A stretch of 64,000 nt of DNA from Pseudidiomarina planktonica (GTDB lineage: Bacteria; Pseudomonadota; Gammaproteobacteria; Enterobacterales; Alteromonadaceae): assembly GCF_900177775.1 (NCBI RefSeq), contig NZ_FXWH01000001.1:1178001-1242000 (forward strand), read 5' to 3'. Positions within the stretch are counted from its first letter, which is position 1. The number at the start of each line of letters is the position of its first letter. The notes below the pieces were generated by a model. The model was not told the origin of the DNA, did no database searches, and was given only the letters and a program-made list of their open reading frames with translations. The position numbers and the translations under genes are program-made. This document shows, piece after piece, positions 55,210 to 63,085 of this stretch.

Positions 55210-55668
55210 ATGGAAATTAACGCTGAAATTATAAAGAAATACCGACAAAAGCGATGCTGGTCACAACTGCAATTGGCGGAAATGGCCGGCATCAGCATGC
55301 GAACTTTGCAGCGGGTTGAGGCGCAATCAACAGCCTCGCTGGAAACTATAAAAAGCATTGCGTCCGTGTTGGAGATAAGCTCTGAAGACCTTTTACAACA
55401 AGAAAATACTAGTAACCTTGATGCCGCTAAAGTTGACTCAACCTATCAGCGTAAGCGCACGCAACTAATAGTTGGCGTTGTGCTGGTGTGCATTGTGAAT
55501 GTAATTGCTTTAGCGCTGCTGTTTTACCAGCGGGAACAACAAGCTATTGATGAATCAACCTTTTTTATATTGAAGAACCTGGTGTCGGTGACACTTGTTT
55601 TGTCGGTGGGGGTAGCGCTTTTTCAGGGTTACCGCAAAGGCCTTATTTTTAAGAAAGACATTTACTGA
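55210..55668 (+). CDS. Membrane-linked XRE-family regulator
   Basis: A 152-residue protein with an N-terminal Cro/C1-type helix-turn-helix (residues 5-65: RQKRCWSQLQLAEMAGISMR, LQRVEAQSTASLETIKSIAS) and two C-terminal membrane helices (LIVGVVLVCIVNVIALALLF and FFILKNLVSVTLVLSVGVAL). DNA-binding proteins tethered in this way are often controlled by sequestration at the membrane. The neighbour upstream is a small membrane protein. The target genes are unknown. Confidence 0.85.
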   Translation: MEINAEIIKKYRQKRCWSQLQLAEMAGISMRTLQRVEAQSTASLETIKSIASVLEISSEDLLQQENTSNLDAAKVDSTYQRKRTQLIVGVVLVCIVNVIALALLFYQREQQAIDESTFFILKNLVSVTLVLSVGVALFQGYRKGLIFKKDIY

Positions 55669-55751
55669 AAATCGAAGAAATCTGAATTTTTAAAATCCAA
55701 AAGCATTGCTGCGTGCATCTAACTAGTAATTCATAGTAAAGGACACGCACA

Positions 55752-57185
55752 ATGCATTATTTCAGTTGGCTACTTCTGCTTTTGCCCGTTACCTCGTGGG
55801 GCAGTGAAACTACGGATTTTGAAACACAGATGGCGCAGGTTGATCACACCTTTTTTCAGCGCGCATTTAATGAATGTGACTTTGAGTATTTACGCCAGCA
55901 TATATCCGCTGATTTGGTGTTTTACCACGATCAGGGCGGAGTGCAGAACGCTGAAACTTTTCTTCAGAACACCAAAAATAATATCTGTTCAAATCCAAAG
56001 GTTAAGCCTTTGCGAGAGCTTATTCCGGGCTCGTTAGCAAGTTTTCCGCTGTATAAAAATGGCCAGATTTATGGCGCCATTCAGCATGGTGACCATGCGT
56101 TTTACTTAAGAAGTGATGATGGGACGAAGGTACTTACTAGTACTGCAAAATTCACCCATACATGGTTGTTAAACCAAGGCTCCTGGCAACTTGCGCAAGC
56201 GCTGAGTTACGATCATCAGTCTCCCGATGCAGATGAAACCGCACTACTTAAGGTTATGAACGAAGCGGGTGTTACAGCCTTAGGTATAGGGGTCATAACT
56301 AACGGCCGGGTTGAATCAACTCAGGTTCTGGGCACTCTTGATGGAAAGGTTCCCGCGCCTGAAAACACTCTATTCAAAGTTGCTTCGTTAACCAAGCCTA
56401 TTGTGACTCTGGTAACCTTAAAACTCGTACACGCTGGCAAGCTCTCGCTGGACGAGCCGCTGTCGGACTACTGGTTAGACCCGGATGTTAAAAACGATGC
56501 ACAGGCGCATTTGCTAACGCCCCGAATTTTGCTGTCGCATGAATCGGGTTTTGATAACTGGCGGCGCATGTCTAAAACCGGCAAGTTAACCTTTAATTAT
56601 GTTCCGGGCGAAGGCTTTGGTTATTCCGGCGAAGGGTTCGAGTACTTACGTATGGCGCTTGAAAACAAGTTCGAAATGCCGATTGAACAGCTGGCACAGA
56701 ACTATGTATTTGAGCCAGCAGGAATGATCGATACCCACTTTTGGTGGAACGATCAGGTGGATAACAAGCGCTACGCTCTTAACTTCGACGAGCACGGCAA
56801 ACCATACCCGTTGAATAAGTATTACGAGGCCAATGCCGCGGCTAATCTAATAACCACAATTGGTGATTACACCTTGTTTATGCAGTATATTCTTCAACAA
56901 CAGCAGCTTATGCCCGAGCTATATGGGTTGATGATTGCCAAGAAGCGGAAGCTGAGCCAGCAGCATTACTTTAGTTTAGGGTGGGAGATATTAGCCAACC
57001 TGCATGAGGGTGAAGACGCCATCCTGCATACAGGTAAAGACCCGGGCGTAAATGCGTTGACATTGTTTTTCCCGAAATCAAAGAACGGCTATGTGCTATT
57101 GATGAACGGTGACAATTCTATGCCCGTTATGGAGCAGGTTTTGCCCACCTTATATTTAGGCTCACAGCTATGGAGCAGAAGGTAA
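55752..57185 (+). CDS. Exported two-domain protein: SnoaL/DUF4440-like plus beta-lactamase-like serine hydrolase
   Basis: A 477-residue protein with a signal peptide ending near TSWGSE. Residues 25-155 resemble a DUF4440/NTF2-like domain (FFQRAFNECDFEYLRQHISA, LVFYHDQGG, FTHTWLLNQGSWQLAQALSY). Residues 165-475 are a beta-lactamase-like serine hydrolase: S212-L-T-K215 is the S-x-x-K motif, YSGEGFEYL the Tyr motif, and HTGKDPG the third motif. The combination is known in secreted hydrolases of unknown substrate. The ATG follows AAAGGAC. The next gene begins 8 bases after the stop. Confidence 0.85.
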   Translation: MHYFSWLLLLLPVTSWGSETTDFETQMAQVDHTFFQRAFNECDFEYLRQHISADLVFYHDQGGVQNAETFLQNTKNNICSNPKVKPLRELIPGSLASFPLYKNGQIYGAIQHGDHAFYLRSDDGTKVLTSTAKFTHTWLLNQGSWQLAQALSYDHQSPDADETALLKVMNEAGVTALGIGVITNGRVESTQVLGTLDGKVPAPENTLFKVASLTKPIVTLVTLKLVHAGKLSLDEPLSDYWLDPDVKNDAQAHLLTPRILLSHESGFDNWRRMSKTGKLTFNYVPGEGFGYSGEGFEYLRMALENKFEMPIEQLAQNYVFEPAGMIDTHFWWNDQVDNKRYALNFDEHGKPYPLNKYYEANAAANLITTIGDYTLFMQYILQQQQLMPELYGLMIAKKRKLSQQHYFSLGWEILANLHEGEDAILHTGKDPGVNALTLFFPKSKNGYVLLMNGDNSMPVMEQVLPTLYLGSQLWSRR

Positions 57186-57193
57186 TACAGACC

Positions 57194-57559
57194 ATGAATA
57201 ATGAAGAAATACTGGTGCCACTGATTGTTTTTACATCCATTGTTGTATTAATCGGCCTTATGCTGGCGTATCAACTACTGAAAAAACGCCAGTTTATAAA
57301 ACTGCTAGAACAGCACGGCGATATGCAGCCGGAAGCTATTGAAGCGGTAGGGCGCTTCTTCTTCGCGTCACAAAACGATTTGCGTAAAGGTGCCTTTCTT
57401 CTGGTTATTGCCCTGGCTATTTGGGGTTTTTCATTTCTGGTTGAATTTCGATCGGGCGGCAATCTTGATTTAAACCAGGCGCTGAACGGTATTGCTTTAT
57501 TCCCTTGTTTTTCCGGGCTTGCTTACTTGCTTTTGTTTTATGCCAGCAGGGGCAAATAA
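57194..57559 (+). CDS. DUF6249-like small membrane protein
   Basis: A 121-residue protein with an N-terminal membrane helix (ILVPLIVFTSIVVLIGLMLA), a soluble stretch (LLEQHGDMQPEAIEAVGRFF), and two further helices (AFLLVIALAIWGFSFLVEF and ALFPCFSGLAYLLLFY). The layout resembles DUF6249 proteins, which often accompany ECF sigma factors. The ATG at 57194 is preferred; the frame also opens at 57170 inside the previous gene. The sigma factor gene begins 6 bases after its stop. Confidence 0.6.
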   Translation: MNNEEILVPLIVFTSIVVLIGLMLAYQLLKKRQFIKLLEQHGDMQPEAIEAVGRFFFASQNDLRKGAFLLVIALAIWGFSFLVEFRSGGNLDLNQALNGIALFPCFSGLAYLLLFYASRGK

Positions 57560-57565
57560 GAGCGA

Positions 57566-58090
57566 ATGAACCAGTTTTCCGACGCGCAGTTAGTTGCCAT
57601 TATTCAGTCCAGTGCCGATCATTCGGCATTTGACGAGTTGTTTCGTCGGCATCACTTAAAGCTTAGAAACTTTATGAGAAGCCGGGTGCAAGAAGCAACG
57701 GCAGATGATGTGTTGCAGGAAACCTACATCAAAGCATTTACCCAAATCAGCAAGTTCAAATTAGAAGCAGCGTTTTCAACATGGTTGTTTTCTATTGCGC
57801 TAAACGAGTACAGACAGTTCGTGCGCAAAAAAAGTATTTTTGAAAAGCTGAAGGATTCATTGTTTCGCCAACCACAGCTCGGTAAAACAACGAGCGAAGT
57901 GGACGTACTGATAGATTTCACCAGAGGTGCTTCCGCATTAAGCCCAGTGCAATATAACCTGTACGTTATGAGCCGAGTGTATGGCTATTCCCATAGCGAA
58001 ATTGCGACGCGTACAAAGTTACCGCTGGGTACCGTTAAAACCCATCTATTGCAAGCCGAAAAATTAATGAAGGTGGTATTAAGTGAGTGA
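57566..58090 (+). CDS. ECF-type RNA polymerase sigma factor
   Basis: A 174-residue sigma-70 group 4 factor. Region 2 contains FDELFRRHHLKLRNFMRSRV, DDVLQETYIKAF and FSTWLFSIALNEYRQFVRKK. Region 4 contains LSPVQYNLYVMSRVYGYSHS then EIATRTKLPLGTVKTHLLQA. It redirects RNA polymerase to a small regulon, usually under control of an adjacent anti-sigma factor. No classical zinc-finger anti-sigma is next to it; the flanking DUF6249-like and 62-residue membrane proteins are possible partners. The downstream gene overlaps it by 8 bases. Confidence 0.93.
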   Translation: MNQFSDAQLVAIIQSSADHSAFDELFRRHHLKLRNFMRSRVQEATADDVLQETYIKAFTQISKFKLEAAFSTWLFSIALNEYRQFVRKKSIFEKLKDSLFRQPQLGKTTSEVDVLIDFTRGASALSPVQYNLYVMSRVYGYSHSEIATRTKLPLGTVKTHLLQAEKLMKVVLSE

Positions 58091-58271
58091 ATTTCTGAGC
58101 TTAAATCGTAGAATTCGGTTACTGGTATGGCGTAATCGTCGCTATATCATACTGGCATTGGCATTACTCGCCGCCTCGCTGTGTATCGTACTGTTTTCGC
58201 CTAATCTGGCGTTGTGGGCTATACCCATTGGAATACCTCTGGTTTTGCTGGTGGTTTATTTCATTGATTGA
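58083..58271 (+). CDS. Very small membrane protein coupled to the ECF sigma gene
   Basis: A 62-residue protein with a basic N-terminus (RRIRLLVWRNRRY) and two hydrophobic helices (IILALALLAASLCIVLF and LALWAIPIGIPLVLLVVYFI). It starts with GTG inside the last codons of the sigma factor gene, an arrangement that indicates translational coupling. It lacks a cytoplasmic domain large enough for a typical anti-sigma factor. Its function is unknown. Confidence 0.7.
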   Translation: MSEFLSLNRRIRLLVWRNRRYIILALALLAASLCIVLFSPNLALWAIPIGIPLVLLVVYFID

Positions 58272-58296
58272 GAACGATAAAAAGAAATGGTGCTTT

Positions 58297-58410
58297 TTAC
58301 TTCAAGGGCAATGAAAGCACCTGAATGTCGTCTAAAAACGGACCAGCGCTGCTCGTATTCCCGCCAATCACAAATACTTCATCACCAAATACCACTGTGA
58401 CGTTATGCCT
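58297..58410 (-). pseudogene. Remnant of a kelch-repeat protein gene (C-terminal end)
   Basis: Read on the minus strand, this stretch encodes RHNVTVVFGDEVFVIGG followed by a loop, FLDDIQVLSLPLK and a stop (TAA at 58299-58297). VVFGDEVFVIGG with a downstream Asp-Asp-hydrophobic-x-Val pattern is the hallmark of a kelch blade. The reading frame is closed within the AraC gene (TAG about 25 bases further in), so no complete gene exists. It looks like the last repeat of a beta-propeller protein, for example of the galactose oxidase or NanM type, left by a deletion. The AraC gene ends at 58403, so the two overlap slightly. Confidence 0.5.
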
Positions 58411-59428
58411 GCTGGCGCAGTTGGTTGGGCGCTATGCCTAGCCAGCGCTTGCAGGCGCGACGGAAGTTATTAGGGTTGCTGTAGCCGAGCTGGCTGGCTA
58501 GTTCGGAGTTGGTGCCACCGGGTAGTTCCAGCAGACATAAGAGTTTGTATAACCGTACGTTGTCGTAAAAGCCCTGATAAGATTGTCCTACGCTGGCGAA
58601 CAGGCGTTTGCACGACGACACGCTAATGTTCAGGTAGGCCGAAAGCTCACTTAATGAAACATCCTGGCCGCTATTTAACTGTTGTAACAGCCAACGAAAG
58701 ATTCGCTCAAACTGCGCTGGCCCACCAACCGCATTTCGCTGCAACTGGCAGAAGTACAAAGCCTGATTAAAGCGCTGCTGATTTGGTTGATAGCGTGCTT
58801 GCAGGCATTGGTCGGGAATGGTGATGCGGGCCACACCGCGGGTATGAATAATAGGTAGCCACTTTTCCCAAATGGGCAGCGGTACAACGTCTTCAGGTAA
58901 ATAAAGCTTCCAGGCTTTCAGGTCTATATTTAATTGTTTGGCTAAGGTAAAAAACAGCGCCACGGCGAGCTTGCAACTGGCGGTTCGGCTGGCTTGAAAT
59001 TGCTTGGATCGCGCACCGGAAAAGGGAACTAAATCAATAGTCACGCCTTCTTCACTGTGCTGCGGCAGCACTATCATGTTCAGCACCGCCAAATCACGGT
59101 AACGATAAGCCAACTTCAGCACGTGCTCGAACGAAGACGATTGCGAGCACAGCTCAATAACCGGGCTCATGGAATTTTGAAAGAAGGTTTCAGCAACCAG
59201 CTGCCAAATGTGCGGGTCGGATACTTCCAGCTCTACTTGCGCCAGTAATTGCTGCACCTGCAAATGGGTAAGCCGGTAGTCGGCGGTTTTTACCTCACCG
59301 CTAAAGTTGGGCAACCCCTGCAAAACCTTAGCCGTATTGAAGCCACGACGTTCCAGCAAAGGTATAAGCGATAACAGCCAGGGTTTTCCAAATAATACCG
59401 GACTATTTAGCGCTCGGCTGGGCTTCAT
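58403..59428 (-). CDS. AraC-family transcriptional regulator
   Basis: A 341-residue regulator. The N-terminal part (residues 10-210) resembles the arabinose-binding-like domain of the OruR/ArgR-type AraC group (LIPLLERRGFNTAKVLQGLP, VLKLAYRYRDLAVLNMIVLP). The C-terminal AraC DNA-binding domain is at residues 240-340 (SLSELSAYLNISVSSCKRLF, ASQLGYSNPNNFRRACKRWL). The ATG at 59428 has CGGAGG upstream; the longer frame to 59482 lacks this. It overlaps the end of the GGDEF gene by 26 bases, so they are one transcript. A kelch remnant lies at its 3' end. Confidence 0.9.
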   Translation of the reverse strand: MKPSRALNSPVLFGKPWLLSLIPLLERRGFNTAKVLQGLPNFSGEVKTADYRLTHLQVQQLLAQVELEVSDPHIWQLVAETFFQNSMSPVIELCSQSSSFEHVLKLAYRYRDLAVLNMIVLPQHSEEGVTIDLVPFSGARSKQFQASRTASCKLAVALFFTLAKQLNIDLKAWKLYLPEDVVPLPIWEKWLPIIHTRGVARITIPDQCLQARYQPNQQRFNQALYFCQLQRNAVGGPAQFERIFRWLLQQLNSGQDVSLSELSAYLNISVSSCKRLFASVGQSYQGFYDNVRLYKLLCLLELPGGTNSELASQLGYSNPNNFRRACKRWLGIAPNQLRQQA

Positions 59429-60296
59429 AGTGGCCTCCGAAGTCGAGCGACTCGCCAAGATTCTGCAACGCTTGTTCCGCACTGCTCTCGCGAACCGGAT
59501 GTACGCTAATGGTGCACTCTAAATACTTCGGAGCTTTTAATTCCCGGGTTATTGCGTCACGCAAATTATCCATCAATTGCTGTGCCTGCTTAGCCGAGGT
59601 TTCAGGCAGTAACATTAAGAACCGATCGCTGTGATCACGGCACACACAATCGGTAGGGCGCAACAGCAGGGTAATGAGTTCACCCACTTTGTGGAGGAGT
59701 TCGTCGCCGGCCGCACTTCCGCGCAGTTGGTTAAACTTGGCAAACTGCGTGAGGTTTAAATAAGCAATGCATAAAGGCTGCTTAGACTCGGTAGCGAGCG
59801 ATATCTCACGCTGTAGTAAATAGCCGAAGTAGCGCGCGGTGTATAAAGTGGTGAGCGGATCCAGCCATTGATGTTCGCGCAAATACTTTTCGCGGGTAGC
59901 TAGTTGCCGGGTTACCGACAGGTGCTCTTTGCGCCATTCGAATGCGCCTAATGCCAGCAAGGCTAAACCCAGCGGTTGTGGCAATGATTCCAGCCAGCTA
60001 AGCAGACGCATGTCGTCGGGGTAGCGCACGAATTCGTCAAGCAAATCTAAACTCAGCGAGAAAATTAATATTAAGCCACCACTGTAAAAGTGATTAGTCA
60101 CCCGACCTTGCGGGCGCGTAACCACAACTAGTACAACGGCCAGAATGGTCAATACTAAGGTTGACCCTTCACCTAAAACATCCAGGTAATCAATAATGTG
60201 CGGTGGCTTGCTTTGACCTAACTGGTAACTAATAAGCATTGCGAAAGCCATAACCAGCACGATTAACGCAATTCGCCAGTTGTTCATTAACTTCAT
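59403..60296 (-). CDS. Membrane protein with degenerate GGDEF domain
   Basis: A 297-residue protein with four hydrophobic helices in residues 8-125 and a GGDEF-type domain at 145-290 (DPLTTLYTARYFGYLLQREI). The signature GGDEF is replaced by H-S-D-R-F at 222-226, and the first metal-binding Asp region reads YLNLTQFAKFNQLRG rather than D-x-D-x-F-K. It therefore probably does not make cyclic di-GMP and may bind a ligand or a partner instead. The start ATG at 60296 follows GCAGGAAT. It is first in a two-gene operon with the AraC regulator. Confidence 0.85.
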   Translation of the reverse strand: MKLMNNWRIALIVLVMAFAMLISYQLGQSKPPHIIDYLDVLGEGSTLVLTILAVVLVVVTRPQGRVTNHFYSGGLILIFSLSLDLLDEFVRYPDDMRLLSWLESLPQPLGLALLALGAFEWRKEHLSVTRQLATREKYLREHQWLDPLTTLYTARYFGYLLQREISLATESKQPLCIAYLNLTQFAKFNQLRGSAAGDELLHKVGELITLLLRPTDCVCRDHSDRFLMLLPETSAKQAQQLMDNLRDAITRELKAPKYLECTISVHPVRESSAEQALQNLGESLDFGGHYEAQPSAK

Positions 60297-60334
60297 AATT
60301 CCTGCCTGTTGCACGTTTATTCCAGAGCTAATTT

Positions 60335-60353
60335 GCTATGTGCTTAACATAGC
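60335..60353. promoter_or_regulatory. Inverted repeat in the GGDEF/TonB-receptor spacer
   Basis: GCTATG, 7 bases, CATAGC. A perfect 6 bp inverted repeat 39 bases upstream of the GGDEF gene start. It could be an operator, perhaps for the AraC regulator of the same operon; no proof. Confidence 0.35.
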
Positions 60354-60360
60354 GTGACTG

Positions 60361-60379
60361 CATGACACTCTGGTGACAA
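60361..60379 (-). promoter_or_regulatory. PhoB-box-like direct repeat
   Basis: On the minus strand, TTGTCACCAGAGTGTCATG carries two TGTCA cores exactly 11 bases apart, the spacing of PhoB half-sites. It lies between the GGDEF gene and the TonB receptor/phytase unit, 145 bases upstream of the receptor ATG. The linker matches the consensus poorly and the orientation faces the GGDEF gene. Confidence 0.4.
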
Positions 60380-60524
60380 CGCGTTATTAGGCTGGGCTAT
60401 TGCGACCCGAATCAGGAAAGCTCTGAATTTGCAAAAGTACATCGTCGTTATGTCATTTAAGATGCTTAAGGTGGCAACCCTGACTGGAACCGAAAACGAA
60501 GACCAATCCAAAATGGGGAACACC

Positions 60525-63074
60525 ATGAAGAAGACTTACCTAGCTTATGCCATAGCACTGTCTTGCTCAGCTATTACCAGCGCACACGCCGCTCCGCTGC
60601 AGCAAGCACAGACCGAACAAACCGAAGCCGAAGCTAAACAAGACGAATCGCTGGAAGAAGTGATAACCATTGGTTATCGCGATTCGGTAAAACGTGCTGT
60701 GCAACAGCAGCGTGAGTCCGGCGGCATTATTAACGTGCTGAAAAAAGACGACATGGGTAAGTTGCAGGACGACAGCGTAAGTGACGCACTGCAGCGCATT
60801 CCTGGTTTGTCGGTTGAACGTGACCAGGGCGAGGGGCGTTTCATTCGTATTCGTGGCCTGGCACCAGATTTGAACTCAGTGTCGTACAACGGAACTGTAT
60901 TAGCCGCGCCTGAAGCGGGCCGCCGCGCCGTAGCGCTGGACGTTATTCCTTCCGATTTGCTGGAATCTATTGTTGTAAATAAAACGCTGACACCAGACAT
61001 TGCTGCGGGCAGCCTTGGTGGCAACATTGAATTGAAGAGTATGACAGCGTTTGACCGTGAAGGGTCGTTCTACTCTATTGGTGCTGACATTGGCTATAAC
61101 CAGCAAGCGTCAGAAACCAACCCGAAAGTGTCTGGCGTATTCAGCAACACCTTTGATTTAGGTGGCAAGAAAGACAGCTTTGGTGTGGCCTTTGCCGGCA
61201 GCCATCAGGAACGCTCGTTCACTACTGATAACGTTGAAACCGGTGGTGGTTGGGATTTTGATGAGCCGGGTCTGGAAGAGTTTGAGCACCGTGCTTATGC
61301 GGTAACTCGTGAGCGTACAGGTTTAGCGTTGAACCTGGATTATCGCCCTAGTGACACCTCAGAATACTATTTCCGTTCGCTTTACAGCGAGTTCGCCGAT
61401 ACCGAAATTCGCCAGGGCTTAATTACCGAATTTGCCGATCCGCAATTGCAAGATGCCACTGGCGCTGGCGAGATTGCTCGTGAGCTGAAAGACCGTAAAG
61501 AAACGCAAGAGATTAAAGCGTTCGTTCTTGGTACTGAGCAAACCGTTGGCGAGTGGCAATTAACCTTAGAAGCCGGCACCAGTGAAGCGGGTGAGTCGCA
61601 ACCTTTCGCTATTGGTGGGGCTAAGTTCGTACAAGAGTTTGACGACGGACTAGGTTTCAGCGGCGTGAAGAAGCTGGAACTGCTGGCTCCTGATACAGCC
61701 TATCAGGCTGAAGGCTATGAGCTTGATGAAGTAGAAGTAAGCAATGCCGAAACCGAAGAAACTGAAAAGAATGTGAAGTTCGATTTAGCCTACGACTGGT
61801 TACAGCCTTCGTATCAGGCCACCTTTAAGTTTGGTGGCAAGGTAAGTCAACGCGAAAAGACAGCCCAGGAAGACATTTATATTTACAGTGACTTCGAAGA
61901 CCTTGGTGTTACCGAACTAACGCTGGCTGACTACCAGAGCGGCCCGGTTGATTACGGTTTGGGCACTTTTGGTCCGGGTATTGATGCCGGGGCGTTGTGG
62001 CAGTTACTGGAACCTTTTGACCGTGATGACTTTTATGACGAAGTAGAATCACGCATTGCCAGCTACGGCATTGAAGAAGATATTACCGCTGGCTACTTCA
62101 TGTTTGACGTAGGCTTTAACCAATGGCAGGTGATTGCTGGTGCACGTTATGAGCACGAAACACGCACTGCCAACGGCAGCCGTTATAACGATGAAACCGA
62201 AACCTTTACCCCAGAATACGCTAAGTTTTCTGACAGCAGCTGGTTGCCAAGTGTGGTTGCCCGTTACGATGTAAGCGATGCCACTATTGTGCGTGCCGCC
62301 TTCAGCACAGGTTTGGTTCGCCCAAGCTTTGAGCAGGTAAGACCGAGCTACTTCCTAGAAAACGACGACGGTGACTTAAAAGCGGAGTTCGGTAACCCAG
62401 AGCTTGAGTCACTAACTTCAACCAACCTTGACTTCGGTATTGAGCACTACAACGAAGCCCTGGGCGTTGTGTCGGTAATGCTGTTCTACAAAGATATCGA
62501 AAACTTTGTATACGAAGCCGACGTGGCCGGCCGACCTGGCTACGAAGCCTTCGATGAAGCCGTAACCTTTATAAACGGTGACGACGCCCACTTATATGGC
62601 CTGGAGTTCAACTTAGTACACGAACTAAAAGGCTTTAACAGCTGGCTGGACAACGTTTTGGTAAGCACCAACGTAACTTTAACTGACTCTGAAGCAACGG
62701 TTGACTGGTTAGACGATGGCGAATTACAAACCCGTGATATTCCACTGCCAAGCCAGTCTGACACCACCGCGAACGTGGCTCTGGGTTACGAGAACGACGT
62801 TATGAGCCTGCGTTTAGCCGCTAACTTTAAGTCTGAGTATCTGGCCGAGTTAGGTGATGTGGAAGACAGCCGTTACGACATTATTGAAGACGACAACCTT
62901 ACTTTGGATTTTTCAGCCAAGTGGATGGTTAACGAATACGTGAACATTAGCTTTGCAGCGAACAACCTGACCGACGAACCCTACTACGTGTACACCGGCC
63001 AGCGCCGTTACAACGCGCAGTACGAAAGCTACGGGCGTAGCTTCACTTTGGGTATTCAGCTAATTAACTGGTAA
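60525..63074 (+). CDS. TonB-dependent outer membrane receptor, next to a phytase gene
   Basis: An 849-residue TonB-dependent receptor. The signal peptide (MKKTYLAYAIALSCSAITSA) is followed by a Gln/Glu-rich linker and a TonB-box-like EEVITIGYRDS. The plug contains DALQRIPGLSVERDQGEGRF, IRIRGLAPDLNSVSYNG and SIVVNKTLTPDIAAGSLGGN. The barrel of 22 strands ends YGRSFTLGIQLINW, with the aromatic last residue. The ATG at 60525 follows ATGGGGAACACC; the frame is open back to 60429. The phytase gene begins 11 bases after the stop, so phytate, inositol phosphates or their metal complexes are the likely substrate, by inference. Confidence 0.92.
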   Translation: MKKTYLAYAIALSCSAITSAHAAPLQQAQTEQTEAEAKQDESLEEVITIGYRDSVKRAVQQQRESGGIINVLKKDDMGKLQDDSVSDALQRIPGLSVERDQGEGRFIRIRGLAPDLNSVSYNGTVLAAPEAGRRAVALDVIPSDLLESIVVNKTLTPDIAAGSLGGNIELKSMTAFDREGSFYSIGADIGYNQQASETNPKVSGVFSNTFDLGGKKDSFGVAFAGSHQERSFTTDNVETGGGWDFDEPGLEEFEHRAYAVTRERTGLALNLDYRPSDTSEYYFRSLYSEFADTEIRQGLITEFADPQLQDATGAGEIARELKDRKETQEIKAFVLGTEQTVGEWQLTLEAGTSEAGESQPFAIGGAKFVQEFDDGLGFSGVKKLELLAPDTAYQAEGYELDEVEVSNAETEETEKNVKFDLAYDWLQPSYQATFKFGGKVSQREKTAQEDIYIYSDFEDLGVTELTLADYQSGPVDYGLGTFGPGIDAGALWQLLEPFDRDDFYDEVESRIASYGIEEDITAGYFMFDVGFNQWQVIAGARYEHETRTANGSRYNDETETFTPEYAKFSDSSWLPSVVARYDVSDATIVRAAFSTGLVRPSFEQVRPSYFLENDDGDLKAEFGNPELESLTSTNLDFGIEHYNEALGVVSVMLFYKDIENFVYEADVAGRPGYEAFDEAVTFINGDDAHLYGLEFNLVHELKGFNSWLDNVLVSTNVTLTDSEATVDWLDDGELQTRDIPLPSQSDTTANVALGYENDVMSLRLAANFKSEYLAELGDVEDSRYDIIEDDNLTLDFSAKWMVNEYVNISFAANNLTDEPYYVYTGQRRYNAQYESYGRSFTLGIQLINW

Positions 63075-63085
63075 GGGAAACCGTT

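Noticed and set aside
60429-60524. Upstream start of the TonB receptor frame
   Set aside because: It would bury the signal peptide 32 residues inside the protein; the ATG at 60525 puts it at the N-terminus.
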